Below are positions 7,585-18,100 of a stretch of DNA of 64,000 bases, in pieces. The stretch covers positions 1 through 64,000 of the forward strand of contig JAIXRJ010000048.1 in the NCBI GenBank assembly GCA_027485235.1. The letters are read 5' to 3'. The notes beneath the pieces are model-generated. The model did not search any database. It had not been told where the DNA came from and saw only the letters and a program-made list of their open reading frames with translations. The position numbers and the translations under genes were made by a program. Each line of letters opens with the position of its first letter. Position 1 is the stretch's first letter. This DNA comes from Comamonadaceae bacterium. Lineage in GTDB: Bacteria > Pseudomonadota > Gammaproteobacteria > Burkholderiales > Burkholderiaceae_C.

Positions 7585-7821
7585 GTGGGAGCAGCGCCCT
7601 GCGCGCGATGTGTTCGTGGTCTGCTGGCAAATCGCGCACAGGGTGCAGCTCCCACAAATACAGGGTGCATCGCGCACAGGGTGCGGCTCCCACAAATACA
7701 GGGTGCATCGCGCACAGGGTGCGGCTCCCACAAATACAGGGAGCCATCGCGCACGGGGTGCGGCTCCTACAAAGACAGCTCCCACAAAACGCCCCAGTGG
7801 GAGCAGCGCCCTGCGCGCGAT
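7585..7821. repeat. REP-like cluster 2 (six copies, partly at 38-bp period)
   Basis: Inverted copies at 7585-7609 and 7797-7821 enclose four plus-strand copies at 7631, 7669, 7707 and 7746. The inner copies repeat with a 38-39-bp period because the filler AAATACAGGGTGC is also conserved. With the 16-bp array this fills the 7443-7845 gap between the LuxR-type gene and the RAYT gene. No other gene is seen in this stretch. Confidence 0.9.
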
Positions 7822-7845
7822 GGCCTGCGGGGGCACCATGCACGC

Positions 7846-8358
7846 TCAAACCCAAACCGCATCCCAATGCGGATACAAACCGGTTCTCTCCACCAAGCCC
7901 GCCCGCACCGGATTGGCCACGACATACCGTGCCAAAGCCTGCAGGTCTTCTTCTCGGCGCACGGCATGGTCGTAAAAGCCCCGCTGCCACACCGGCAAGC
8001 CCAGCCGGTGCGTGTTGACCGACTTGACATCGCGCACGCAGCGGGCCAATTGCGCGCCCTCTTGCAGTTGCATGAGCCAATGCAGGTGATCGGGCATGAC
8101 CACAAAGGCCAACGTGGTGGCGCGTTTCAAGTCGCTTTCGGTTTTGAGGGTTTGGACCAGCGTGCGCGCAGCGGCTAAGTCCTTGAAAAATGGTTGCCGG
8201 TTGAGGGTGACCACCGTGACCATGTAAACCTGCGCCGCCTGCGAAAAGCGGCCTGAACGCAAGCGGTGCGAATGCGGCTGTGGCTGTGGCTGTGGCTGTG
8301 GCTGTGGCTGTGGCTGTGGCTGTGGCTGTGGCTGTGGCTGTGGCTGTGTGTAGTCCAT
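7846..8358 (-). CDS. REP-associated tyrosine transposase (RAYT, Y1/HUH family)
   Basis: 170 aa. After a low-complexity (Gln-Pro)n N-terminus (about residues 5-29) comes a Y1 transposase domain: YMVTVVTLNRQPFF, the HUH-type motif MPDHLHWL near residue 100, QRGFYDHAVRREED, and the probable catalytic Tyr in LARYVVANPVRAGLV. RAYTs are single-copy domesticated relatives of IS200/IS605 transposases that act on flanking REP palindromes. Here it is bracketed by REP-like clusters on both sides, the arrangement expected for a REPtron. No inverted-repeat insertion sequence ends are seen. Confidence 0.9.
   Translation of the reverse strand: MDYTQPQPQPQPQPQPQPQPQPQPQPQPHSHRLRSGRFSQAAQVYMVTVVTLNRQPFFKDLAAARTLVQTLKTESDLKRATTLAFVVMPDHLHWLMQLQEGAQLARCVRDVKSVNTHRLGLPVWQRGFYDHAVRREEDLQALARYVVANPVRAGLVERTGLYPHWDAVWV
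8276..8347. repeat. 12-unit GGCTGT hexanucleotide microsatellite in the RAYT 5' coding region
   Basis: Twelve perfect copies of GGCTGT on the plus strand. On the coding (minus) strand they read CAGCCA codon pairs giving a Gln-Pro dipeptide tract just after the start codon. Unit gain or loss keeps the frame. The plus strand yields spurious long reading frames in this tract. Confidence 0.95.
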
Positions 8359-8426
8359 TTTTTGGCTCTCCCCTGGAGGGGCAGGTTAGCCAAAAGCGGG
8401 TTCTCTGTGAAGCCCTCACGGGGGAA

Positions 8427-8590
8427 ATCGCGCACGGCGTGCTGCTCCTACAAAACCAAGAGCTGCTCCCCTGTAGGAGCCGCGCCCTGCGCGCGATAGG
8501 GCCTACGCCCCACCGGTAAATCGCGCACGGGGTGCTGCTCCCACAAAGTCAGAGGCTGTTCCCCTGTAGGAGCAGCGCCCTGCGCGCGAT
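8427..8590. repeat. REP-like cluster 3 (two convergent pairs)
   Basis: Copies at 8427-8451 (plus) with 8473-8497 (inverted), and 8520-8544 (plus) with 8566-8590 (inverted). Each pair spans 71 bp with the two elements facing each other, and the pairs repeat at 93 bp. This is a BIME-like arrangement able to form a cruciform or long hairpin. It lies just upstream of the RAYT start. The following stretch to 8824 is gene-free: it holds a small hairpin at 8640-8655 and presumably the promoter of the next gene. Confidence 0.88.
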
Positions 8591-8824
8591 AAAAGCGCGA
8601 TAAACGCAACGCGCCTTATGACACCTCCCCGCTTCCACATAGTCCGCTTGGACTAGTCGCTAACGCTCAAAAACCGCAAAGCTGTAAAAAACAAAAACCA
8701 AAATAAGAAGGTGACATCAGAGCAGGAATGAAGGTTGACCATTTCAGTGATGGGCGTCATGTGCACCGCTAGGCTTTGGCTGCGCGGACCTGAAAAATTC
8801 TCAACTCTTTTCTTAGAGGTATAT

Positions 8825-10393
8825 ATGAACATGAAAATGAAGATGATCGCCGCCGCTGCCGTGGCTGTGACTGGTACTGCCGCTTTTGCTGATTGCAAAA
8901 CAACTGACATGCAAGATGCCGTTTTGATGTTGGCCAATTGCTCTCCTGAAACCACGTTTTATGGCGCCGGTGCAACGGCCATGAAAGGTGCGATCCAATC
9001 CGTTTTGACGACCGATGGCGTGGTTTTCGACAAGTCAAGGCCATTTGTGACCATCACAACAGCTGCCTCTTCTGATATGTATGCCTACTACGGCTTCAGC
9101 AAGGCAACAGGCAAGCGTTTGGCCGTGATCATCAACGGCAAGAACGGTTCCATGGCCGGTGTTAACCAGTTGTTGAGCAAATTGAAATACGGCTCCATTG
9201 AGAACAATGCTGACCAGGAAGAATACAAGACCATCAAGTTGGTGACAGCTGCTGAGCAAAAAATCGGCACCGCGATGGCATTGACAACAGACTACACAGT
9301 CAGCGGTACGCCTACAGCCCTCGCCGCCACAGTTGTTCTGGCTAACAACACGAATCGTTTGAATGACTTCAAGGGTGCCTGGGGTATGGACAAGCAGAAA
9401 GTTGCCCACATGGCATTTTCTGACGTCCGTCCATCCGAAGCCTCGCCTGGTCAAGTCGCCAAGTGGGCTCCAGCTTCTTTCCCAAGCACAACCATTGCCA
9501 TGCAAGGCTTTGGTGTGTTGGTGAACAACAATTTGTACACTGCACTGATCCAGCGTGAAGTCCGCGAAGGCCGTCTCACAGCGACAGCTTGCCCCACTTC
9601 AACACAAACTGAAATCGATGCCACCATCCTCTTGGCCGCATGCCAGCCAAGCGTTTCGCGTGCGGACATGACTGCTTTGCTCACGGGCAAGGCCCCTTCA
9701 GCTGATTCTTTCCTGAGAACAACAGGTGAGACAAAGATTTTGAAACTGAACCGCCGTCCAGCGACTTCGGGCACACAGGCTGCGACTCAAATCCAGTTTG
9801 CAGGTCAGTACAACTATGTGGGTAAAACGCCTATTGCTGGCGTGGCTTCGTTTAGCGAACTCATGGCCGGCTCAGAAACTACGGCTGCTGCCGCCAACTT
9901 CAACGCTGATGCCAAAATGACCGTCCAGACACACAGCGGTACCTCCGCTTTGATTTCTGCCGTGACTAACGATACGGCCGATTACTCGATTGGTGTGGCC
10001 TCATTGGAAAACGCGGCTGCATCCAAATTGGGCGCTTCCGGTGGTGCTGCTGCCACGCCTGATCTGCAAAAAGCTCGTTGGGTCAAAATTGACAACATCA
10101 GCCCTAACTTCAAAGCTGATGGCTCTGTGGACGCCAAACAGCGTGTTGGCTTGCAAAACGGTTACAGCTTCGCCTTTGAGTTCCAGACCCTCAAGTCGGC
10201 TGCTTTGGCTGGTGACTACCTGGCCATCTACAACGCGATCGTTGCTGGTTTGAAGGCTCCTGCTGCCAATTTGACTGGTATTGGTTACATCAAGGGTACT
10301 GACTACCCAGCATTCGCCAGCACTACGGAAGAAGGTACTCACAAAACGACCTTCGTTCGCAACGGTAACAACTACTTCCCATTGAGCAAGTAA
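8825..10393 (+). CDS. PstS-like periplasmic substrate-binding-fold protein, ligand unknown
   Basis: 522 aa from the ATG at 8825, with AGAGG at 8815 as RBS; a farther upstream start lacks a signal peptide. A clean signal peptide ends AFA (about residue 21). The pattern FYGAGATAMKG, HMAFSDVRPSE, GFGVLVNNNLY, ALLTGKAPSADS, SGTSALISAV and DYSIGVASLENAA resembles type II phosphate-binding (PstS/DING-like) folds. It is much longer than PstS, and no ABC permease or ATPase is nearby. Codon usage looks like a highly expressed gene (many GCT, GGT, AAC). It is monocistronic, with a terminator 50 bp downstream. A secreted or ligand-scavenging role is inference. Confidence 0.75.
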   Translation: MNMKMKMIAAAAVAVTGTAAFADCKTTDMQDAVLMLANCSPETTFYGAGATAMKGAIQSVLTTDGVVFDKSRPFVTITTAASSDMYAYYGFSKATGKRLAVIINGKNGSMAGVNQLLSKLKYGSIENNADQEEYKTIKLVTAAEQKIGTAMALTTDYTVSGTPTALAATVVLANNTNRLNDFKGAWGMDKQKVAHMAFSDVRPSEASPGQVAKWAPASFPSTTIAMQGFGVLVNNNLYTALIQREVREGRLTATACPTSTQTEIDATILLAACQPSVSRADMTALLTGKAPSADSFLRTTGETKILKLNRRPATSGTQAATQIQFAGQYNYVGKTPIAGVASFSELMAGSETTAAAANFNADAKMTVQTHSGTSALISAVTNDTADYSIGVASLENAAASKLGASGGAAATPDLQKARWVKIDNISPNFKADGSVDAKQRVGLQNGYSFAFEFQTLKSAALAGDYLAIYNAIVAGLKAPAANLTGIGYIKGTDYPAFASTTEEGTHKTTFVRNGNNYFPLSK

Positions 10394-10441
10394 TTGTTCG
10401 AGGGTGAGTCAAGGCCTGTGCAATGCAGGCCTGTGCCTTCC

Positions 10442-10469
10442 AAAACAGCCCTTCGGGGCTGTTTTTTTT
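10442..10469 (+). terminator. Rho-independent terminator of the PstS-like gene
   Basis: AAAACAGCCC-TTC-GGGGCTGTTTT followed by further T residues. An 8-10 bp GC-rich stem with a uridine tract, 49 bp after the stop codon. Confidence 0.93.
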
Positions 10470-10580
10470 GGTCGATATTTATGTTGTTATTGAAGAAATT
10501 ATCAGTTTTGTCAAATGATTGCCACAGTGGGTGTGTCCAATGAGGGCATGGCAACACAGCGACTTTTCAGAAGAATTTTC

Positions 10581-12185
10581 ATGCTCAGGGTTTCACGTCA
10601 ATTTGGCCAAGCGGTCGGGCTGGTTTTGGCTTTGGTGCTCGGCTGGGGTGCCCCCGTCGGCGCGCAAGCGCAGCCGCGCTTTGACATCCTCGAATACGAG
10701 GTGCTGGGCAACAGTTTGTTGCCCGACGCGACCATTGAACAAGCCGTCACGCCCTTTTTGGGCGAGGGCCGCGCGCTGGGCGATGTGGATGCCGCCCGCG
10801 CGGCCCTGTTGCAGCGCTACCAAGATGCCGGTTACTTGTCGGTGCAGGTGCTGATCCCCGAGCAAAAAGTGGACGGCGGTGTGGTGCGCTTGCAGGTGGT
10901 GGAAGCGCCTGTGGGCGATGTGCGTGTGCTGGGGGCCCAGTTCAACGCGCCCAGTCGGATTGCGGCCGAGCTGCCTGCGGCCAAGGTGGGCAGTGTGCCC
11001 AATTTTGCACAGCTGCAAACCCAATTGGCCGAGATCAACCGCCGGGCCGACGTCAAGGTCTCGCCCGTGCTGAAAGCCGGGCGCGCGCCGGGTACGGTGG
11101 ATGTGCAGCTGGATGTGGACGACCAGTCGGCCGTGCACGGCAGTGTCGAGCTGAACAACCGCCAGAGTCTGAACACTTCGCCCACACGCTTGGCAGCGGC
11201 TTTGCGCTACGACGACTTGTGGGCCCGTGGTCACAGCGTGGGCCTGAACCTTCAGACCACCCCCGAAGACACACGGCAGGTGCGCAGCCTGTCGGCCAAT
11301 TACAGCTGGCCCACTGGCCCACAGGGCGAGGCCTTCAGCGCCTATGTGGCCAGCTCGCGCAGCAACATGAATGTGCGCATCACCCAGGGCGATATGGGCG
11401 TGGTGGGCAACACCGACATTGTGGGTTTGCGCTACAGCCTGCCCTTGGCCAGCCCGGCGGGCGTGCTGCAAACCGCATCCTTCAGCCTGGACCACCGCCA
11501 GATGCGTGGCACCACCCAACTGCTGGGGACCGAATCTGCGCAAGTGCCCATCACCTATGTGCCGCTGGGCCTGTCTTACCGTTGGGTGGGGCTGCAGCAT
11601 GCGCCGCAGCCCATGGTGGTGGACGTGAGCACGTTGCTGGGGGCGCGCGGCGCACTGGGCAACAGCGATGCGGCTTTCAACGCCAAGCGCGCCGGTGCAT
11701 CGGCCAGCTTTGCAGCCTTGCGCTGGGGCTGGCAGTGGAGCACGGCCCTGGGCAAATCGGGCTTGGCCACCAAATGGAATGGCCAGCTGGCCACCGGGCC
11801 GCTGATGAGCGGCGAGCAGTTGTTTGCAGGCGGTGTGGACTCGGTGCGTGGTTACCTGGAAAACGAACGCGTGGCTGACCAAGGCACCAGCCTGTCTGTG
11901 GAATGGACCAGCCCCTGGACGCGCGAAACGATTGGAGGCCGCGCTTGGCGCTGGCAGGCCTTGGGTTTCACCGAGGCCAGTTGGTTGCAGACCTTGCAAC
12001 CGGCCTTGGGCCAATGGGCCCAAACCGGTTTGTGGGGGGTGGGCGCTGGCATGCGCATGCAGGGACCCCGCGGTGTGGGCCTGAGCGTGGACGCCGCGCA
12101 AGCCCTGCGCGATGGCGATGCAGCAGGGGGCGGTACGCGCCGTGGTCAGCGGCGTTTGCATGCCCGCATGTTGTTGGAGTTTTGA
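10581..12185 (+). CDS. TpsB/FhaC-type two-partner secretion transporter
   Basis: 534 aa from ATG 10581; ATG 10548 is a possible earlier start but would precede the natural signal peptide. The signal ends GAQAQ (about residue 31). Two POTRA domains follow (about 33-105 and 108-185; FDILEYEVLGNSLLPDATIEQ, then LQVVEAPVGDVRVLG). The rest is a 16-strand barrel with the conserved TpsB motif SGEQLFAGGVDSVRGY in the L6 region, and the protein ends in LLLEF, a typical outer-membrane terminal strand. TpsB proteins export the TpsA partner without needing ATP. The tpsA gene starts 3 bp after its stop. Confidence 0.95.
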   Translation: MLRVSRQFGQAVGLVLALVLGWGAPVGAQAQPRFDILEYEVLGNSLLPDATIEQAVTPFLGEGRALGDVDAARAALLQRYQDAGYLSVQVLIPEQKVDGGVVRLQVVEAPVGDVRVLGAQFNAPSRIAAELPAAKVGSVPNFAQLQTQLAEINRRADVKVSPVLKAGRAPGTVDVQLDVDDQSAVHGSVELNNRQSLNTSPTRLAAALRYDDLWARGHSVGLNLQTTPEDTRQVRSLSANYSWPTGPQGEAFSAYVASSRSNMNVRITQGDMGVVGNTDIVGLRYSLPLASPAGVLQTASFSLDHRQMRGTTQLLGTESAQVPITYVPLGLSYRWVGLQHAPQPMVVDVSTLLGARGALGNSDAAFNAKRAGASASFAALRWGWQWSTALGKSGLATKWNGQLATGPLMSGEQLFAGGVDSVRGYLENERVADQGTSLSVEWTSPWTRETIGGRAWRWQALGFTEASWLQTLQPALGQWAQTGLWGVGAGMRMQGPRGVGLSVDAAQALRDGDAAGGGTRRGQRRLHARMLLEF

Positions 12186-12188
12186 GCG

Positions 12189-15100
12189 ATGTCCCGTTTT
12201 GCTGTGCCCTGTTTGGTTTTACGCCCCACCGTGTTGGCCTTGTTGGCAGCGGGCTGTTTGTCGGCATCGCTGGTGCATGCGCAGACCTTGCCCGCAGGCA
12301 CTTTGCCCGTACCGGCGGTCAACTGGCTGCAAAAAGGCCAGCGGCCAGACTATGTGGTCAACGGCAATGCCGCGCAGGTCAACCTCAAGGGCCCGGCCAC
12401 GGTGCTCAACTGGAACAGCCTGGACGTAGGCAAAGACGCCCGCTTGACCTTCAACATGGTCAACAACACCGACCGGGTGATGAACAACGTGACCGGCGGT
12501 GCCATCAACAACCGCACCACGATCGACGGCATGCTCAAGTCCAACGGGCAGGTCTACATCGTCAACCCCAATGGCATCGTGTTCAGCAAGACGGCCACGG
12601 TGGATGTGAACGCGCTGGTGGCCAGCAGCTTAAAGATCGACGACCAGAGTTTTATGGACGGTTTGTTGTCGCCCTCGGTGCAAGCGCAAATGCAAGCCGA
12701 TGCCACATTGGGCCGCTTGCCCGGTGCGGTGGTGGTGCAGGGCGTCCAAGAAGGCGGTGTGTTGCAGCAAGCGGCCATCACAGCGGCCAAAAACGGTTTC
12801 ATTGTGTTGGCAGCCCCCACGGTCAGCAACGCGGGCAAGCTGAGCGCGCCCGATGGCCAAGTGGCCTTGGCGGCGGGCACACGGGTGTTTTTGGCAGCGC
12901 CCAGCAGCGCGGCCATGCGGGGTTTTTTGGTGGAGGTGGGCAGCCAAGACCTGGCCGCGCTGGCCGGGCAGCAAGATTTCAAACCTAGCGCCAGTAACGA
13001 GGCCTTAGGCAGTGTGAACGTGCAGCACGGCAATGCCACCCTGGTGGGCCGCATGGTCAACCAACTCGGCTTGGTGTCGGCCAACACCTCGGTCAGCTTG
13101 AATGGTTCGATCTATTTGAAGGCGCAACACAACGCCATCAAACGAAGCACTGAATCTGCCGCTGAGGCGCAAGTGGGTGGCCAATTGCTGCTGGGTGCAG
13201 GCAGCCAGAACCTGATCACGCCCGACCTGCAAGACACCGCTACCGCCACCAAGAGCGCTGGCTACAAGGTGTCTGAGGTGCAGTTGGCCGGGCAAAGCAT
13301 CGTGCTCGAATCGGGCAGCTTGGTGCGAGCCGCCGGGGGAACTGTGAGCGTGTTGGCCAAAGACAATCCGGCTTCGAGCGTGGCTGTGGCCAATGCCAGC
13401 CGTGTGGTGATGCTGCCGGGCAGCGAGATCGATGTCTCGGGCAGTGCCGGTGTGCAAAAGGCGATGGAGAGCCACGTCATCACCGCCGAGCTGCGCGGTG
13501 GCGAGCTGGCCGACAACTTGCTCCTGCGCAATTCGAGCTTGCGCGGGCAAAAGGTGAACCTGGACCTGCGCAAAGCCAGCACGGTCACGGTGGCCAATGT
13601 GCAAGGTTATGTGGACCAGCAAGCGGTCACGGTGGGTGAGTTCACGGCCACCGGTGGTGCGGTGAACATCAGCGCTGAAGGTCAGGTGCAGTTGCAAGCG
13701 GGCAGCCAGGTGAATGTGTCGGGCGGCTCGCTCGACTACCAAGCGGGTCATGTGAACACCACCAAGCTGAGTTTGGGCGGCAGGTTGTACGACTTTGAGA
13801 CAGCACCGGCCAATTTGGCCTACACCGGCTTGGTGAATCTGGGCAACAGCTCCAGCAATTTTGAGGCGGGTTACCGCCAGGGCATGAATGCGGGCAGCGT
13901 GTCGGTAACCGCGCCCCAGTTGGCGCTGGAGGGCACTTTGCAAGGGCAGGTGTCACCGGGCGCTAACCAACGTAACTTGGCTGCAGCGGACGCACCCAAG
14001 GGCGCAGCTTTGACACTGGGCGTGACGGACTTTGTGGGTCGCGATGACCGTCCGTTTTTGCTGAACAAGGCCGATGGGATGAATGCCCTGGACCTGCAGG
14101 GCTTGGCCAAGGACCAAGGCTTTCGCAGCTTCAACCTGAGTCTGCAAGGGCCGGTGGCGGTGCAGACCGATTTGAATTTGCCCGCCCAGACGCAAGTGAG
14201 GGTGAGTACACCGGGTGATGTGCAGTGGGCGGCCTCGGTCAGCTCGCCGGGTGGTTCGGTCATGGCCTCGGGTTTGAGTGTGACCGTGGCACCCGCCGTG
14301 CGTTTTGATTTGGCCGGCCGCTGGGTGAATGATGCGGCTGGGGTCGCGCAGGGCGATGGCCTGAGTGCTGCTTTGCCGGCCTATGCCATCAAAGGCGGCA
14401 GCCTCAGTTTGAGTGGCAACCGGGTGAGCCTGGGTGACAAGGTGGCGGTGGACGTGTCGGGTGGCGCCTGGATGGGCAGCAACGGCAAAGTGACGGCGGG
14501 CGATGCGGGCAGCATCAGCCTGGCTTCCCGATCGGGCTTGAACACGCTGGACACGGCTTTGCATTTGGGCGATGGCCTAGAGCTGACCGGTTATGGCCTC
14601 AAGTCGGGTGGCAGGTTGTCCTTGACTGGCCGCCATGTGTGGGTGGGGCTGGACGCGGATGCGGCGCGTTCCGCACAAGCGGCGGGCGACTTGGCACTGA
14701 GCCCTGAATTCCTCAAGCAAGGCGGCTTTGCGGCGCTGAGCTTGACGGCCAATGGCAATCTGACCGTGCTGCCGGGCACGCAACTGGCCATGGGCCCTGA
14801 GCAATGGCAGTTGCCGCTGGACGCGGTGCAAAAAACTTCTTCGGCCATGAGCGATGTGGCCAGCTTGGCACATCTGCCTTTGGCGGGTGCCAGTGGTGTG
14901 TCCGTGCGGGCGGGCAGCAGCTTGAGCCTGCGTGCCAGCAGCGCCAACCTGAGCGAAGCCGAGCAGGCTTTGGGCCGTGTGCTGGTGGGCGCAGGCGTGC
15001 TGCTGGCGCTGGACCCGGGTGCCGAGGCCAGCAAGCCCTCGGTGTTGAATCTGTCGGCCACCAATGGGGTGACGGTGGACGGGCGCTTGCAAGTACCGGC

Positions 15101-18100
15101 CGGCCAGGTCAATGTGTCGCTGGACTTAACTTTGGTGCCCAGCGCAATTCTTGTCTCCAAGGACGCCCGCATCGACGTGTCGGGCTCTGCTGCCCGTGTG
15201 TGGGTGGACGGGACAGGCTTGGCCACGGGCGAAGTGCTGGACGCCGGCAGCATCCGCATCAACGGCAACACGGGCACGGTGCGTCTGGATGGCGGCTCGG
15301 TCTTGGCTGTGAATGGCGGCAAAACCGAGCGGGCGGTGCAGTTCAAGAGCCTGGGTGTGTTGACAGACCCCCAAGTGGTCTACAGCAACGCGGGCACGGT
15401 GGACATTCGCAGCAACCAAGGTGCTTGGCTGGGCAGCACGTTGCAGGCCCATACAGGCGGCACGGCCCAAGGCGGCGCATTGAGTGTGACCCTGGACAGC
15501 CCCGTGGCGCAAGCCCAAGGGGAGCCGGATCGGGTGGTGCAACTGGTCAATGCTTTGCCGGGCATGCCTGTCGATGTGAACGGCAAGGCCTATGTGCCGG
15601 TGCGTGATTTGTCTGCAAGCGGTGTCACACGCTTGGCCGTGAAAAGCCAAAACCAGATCGCGCTGGGCGATGGTTTGAATCTGGCCATGGCGTCTTCGCT
15701 GACTCTGGATGCCCCGCAATTGGTGGCGGCTGCCGGTGCGCAGTCGGCCAGCCTGTTTGCCCCTTATGTGAGCTTGGGCAATCACGATGCGCGTTACCAA
15801 GGCAACGCAGGCTTGGCCGCAGACGGGACCGCCAGCTTGACGGTGCAGGCCACCACGCTGGACTTGCAAGGCCAAACGAGCACGCGAGGTTTTGGTCAGG
15901 TGAACCTGCAGGCCATCGGCGACATCCGCTTGGTGGGCCTGAGCCCAGACGATGTGAGCGCACCGGGGGCCGCTGCTTTGACAGGGCGGCTGGACACAGG
16001 CCATGCCCTGAATCTGCAGGCACAGCAAATTTACCCCAGCACCTTGACGCAATTTGAGCTGGTGCTGCAGGCCGATGCGCAGGCCAGCCGAGTCAGCATG
16101 TCAGGCCAGACGGGCAGTGCCAGCCCGGTCTTGTCGGCCGCCGGTGTGGTCACGGTGCGGGCCGACCAGATCGAGCAAGGTGGGCGCTTGATGGCGCCAC
16201 AAGGTCAAATCCGACTGCTCGCCAACGAGTCGGTGGTGTTCACACCCGGCAGTGTGACCTCGGTGGCCGGCAACGCGGCCACGCCTGTGCTGTTGGGTCG
16301 CATGACCAATGGCACGGACTGGACTTACACCCTGGCCAACACCAAAGAACTGAAGCTGACCAGCAGCTATGCGCCCAATGCCGCGCTGGGCGAGCTGCGT
16401 TTGCCCAGCAAATCCATTGCGGTGCAAGCGCCTGTGGTGCAGCAGCAAGCGGGGGCCGTACTGGACTTGAGCGGTGGGGGCCAAGTCAAGACCTATGACT
16501 TTTTACCGGGCCCCGGTGGCTCGCGCGACATTTTGCAAAATGCTTTTGCGGTCTTGCCGGGCTTGAACGCGCCGGTCGCACCGCTCGATGTGTATGAAGG
16601 CACAGCCGGTTTGCGTGTGGGCGATCAGGTTTATTTGTCTGGCATGCCCGGTTTGATGGCGGGTCACTACACCTTGCTGCCCGGTCACTACGCTTTGTTG
16701 CCCGGCGGCTTTGCGGTACAGGCCCAAGCCGGTTTGCGTGACATGAGCGCTGGCAGCAATGTGAAAAACCTGGACGGGTCTTACACCGTGTCGGGCTACC
16801 GAAGCAACAGCACCGATGGGCGCGGCGATACTCGCTCGTCCGGCTTCAGGGTTTTGCCCGCCGACGTGATTGCCAAGAGCAGCGAGTTCAAGCATTACAG
16901 CGCGGACGATTTCTTCCAGGCCGAGGCCGTGCGCAAAGGCGTGAGCGACCCTGCCTTGCCTGCCGATGCGGGTCATTTGAGCATTCAGGTGCTGGCGGCA
17001 CAAAGCGCACAAATGGCTTCTTCACTCAGCTTGCAAGGCGAGACCCGTTTGGGCGCGGCCCAAGGCCAGCGTGGCACGGCCGATGTGTCGGCCGCCAACT
17101 TGGAGGTGGTCAGCTACAAAGCCAACCATGGCGGCAACAACCCGGGCCAAAGCGTGCAAGTGTTGGCCAGCGAGTTGGTGGCCTTGGGGGCCGAGAGTGT
17201 GCTCTTGGGTGGTCAGCGCACTTGGGCAGCAGATGGGGTGCATGTGCAGGCCAGCGCCGACACGCTGCGATTGAACAACAGCGCGCAGGCCCTGCAGGGC
17301 CCCGAGTGGTTGCTGGCGGCTCGCAACAGCCTGGAAGTGACGGGGCTGGCGCAGGTGCAAGCCACGGGCGCAGTGAGCCACTCGGTACAACCCTTGTGGT
17401 TGGATGCTACCGACGGTCGGCAAGATGGTGCCTTGGTGGCGCTGAGTGCGGCCAAAGGCCTGACCGTGACCCGCGAGGACGGCTTGCCCGCAGCGCAAGG
17501 GCGCGTGGATCTGGCCAGCGGTGCCCTCTTGGGCGCGACCGGTTCGGCCTGGTTGGATGCGGCGGTGGGCATGCGTTTGCAAGGCGGTTTGAATTTGAGC
17601 CGGGGTGCTGATTTGGGCCTGAGTGCGCCGCAGATCACACTGGGCGACAGCGCCCCCGATGTGGCCGGTGTGGCCAGCCTGAAAGGCGCCAACCTGGCCA
17701 TGCTGAACCGCTTGGACAGTTTGACTTTGCGCAGCGATGGCGGCATTGGGGTGTACGGCAAGGGGTCTGATGGTGTGACGGTGGGCACCGGGTCATTGAA
17801 ACGTTTGACGGTCAGTGCCCCTGCGCTGGAAGGCCATGGCCAGAGCTTGACGCTGAACGCCGATGTGGTGACCTTGGCGGGTGCTGCGTCTGGCGAAACG
17901 CTTGACCCCAAGCCCATGGCCGGGAGTCTGACCGTGAATGCCCAACAAGTGCTGCTGGGTGCAGGCCGTCTGGATGTTTTGGGTTTTGATCAAGTGAAAC
18001 TGAGTTCGCAGGGCGATGTGGTGGCCACAGCAACGGACGGCAGTTTGCAGTCGACGGGCGCGGTGACCGTATCGGCCTCGCGTTTGGCCACGCTGGACGG

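Noticed and set aside
7631-7770. CRISPR-like regular direct repeats at 38-39-bp period
   Set aside because: The 'spacers' are almost identical to each other, repeats vary, and no cas gene is near. They are tandemly duplicated REP-like elements.
7313-8419. Long minus-strand reading frame of 368 codons, and several plus-strand frames through the same stretch
   Set aside because: They translate the GGCTGT microsatellite and REP repeats into low-complexity runs; only the 170-codon RAYT frame has a recognisable family domain.
10593-12161. Antisense open frame of 522 codons opposite tpsB
   Set aside because: It is a by-product of high GC third-position bias in tpsB; composition is His/Gln/Ala/Arg-rich with no domain. 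Similar long frames opposite tpsA, gspE, gspD, ctaC and ctaD were dropped for the same reason.
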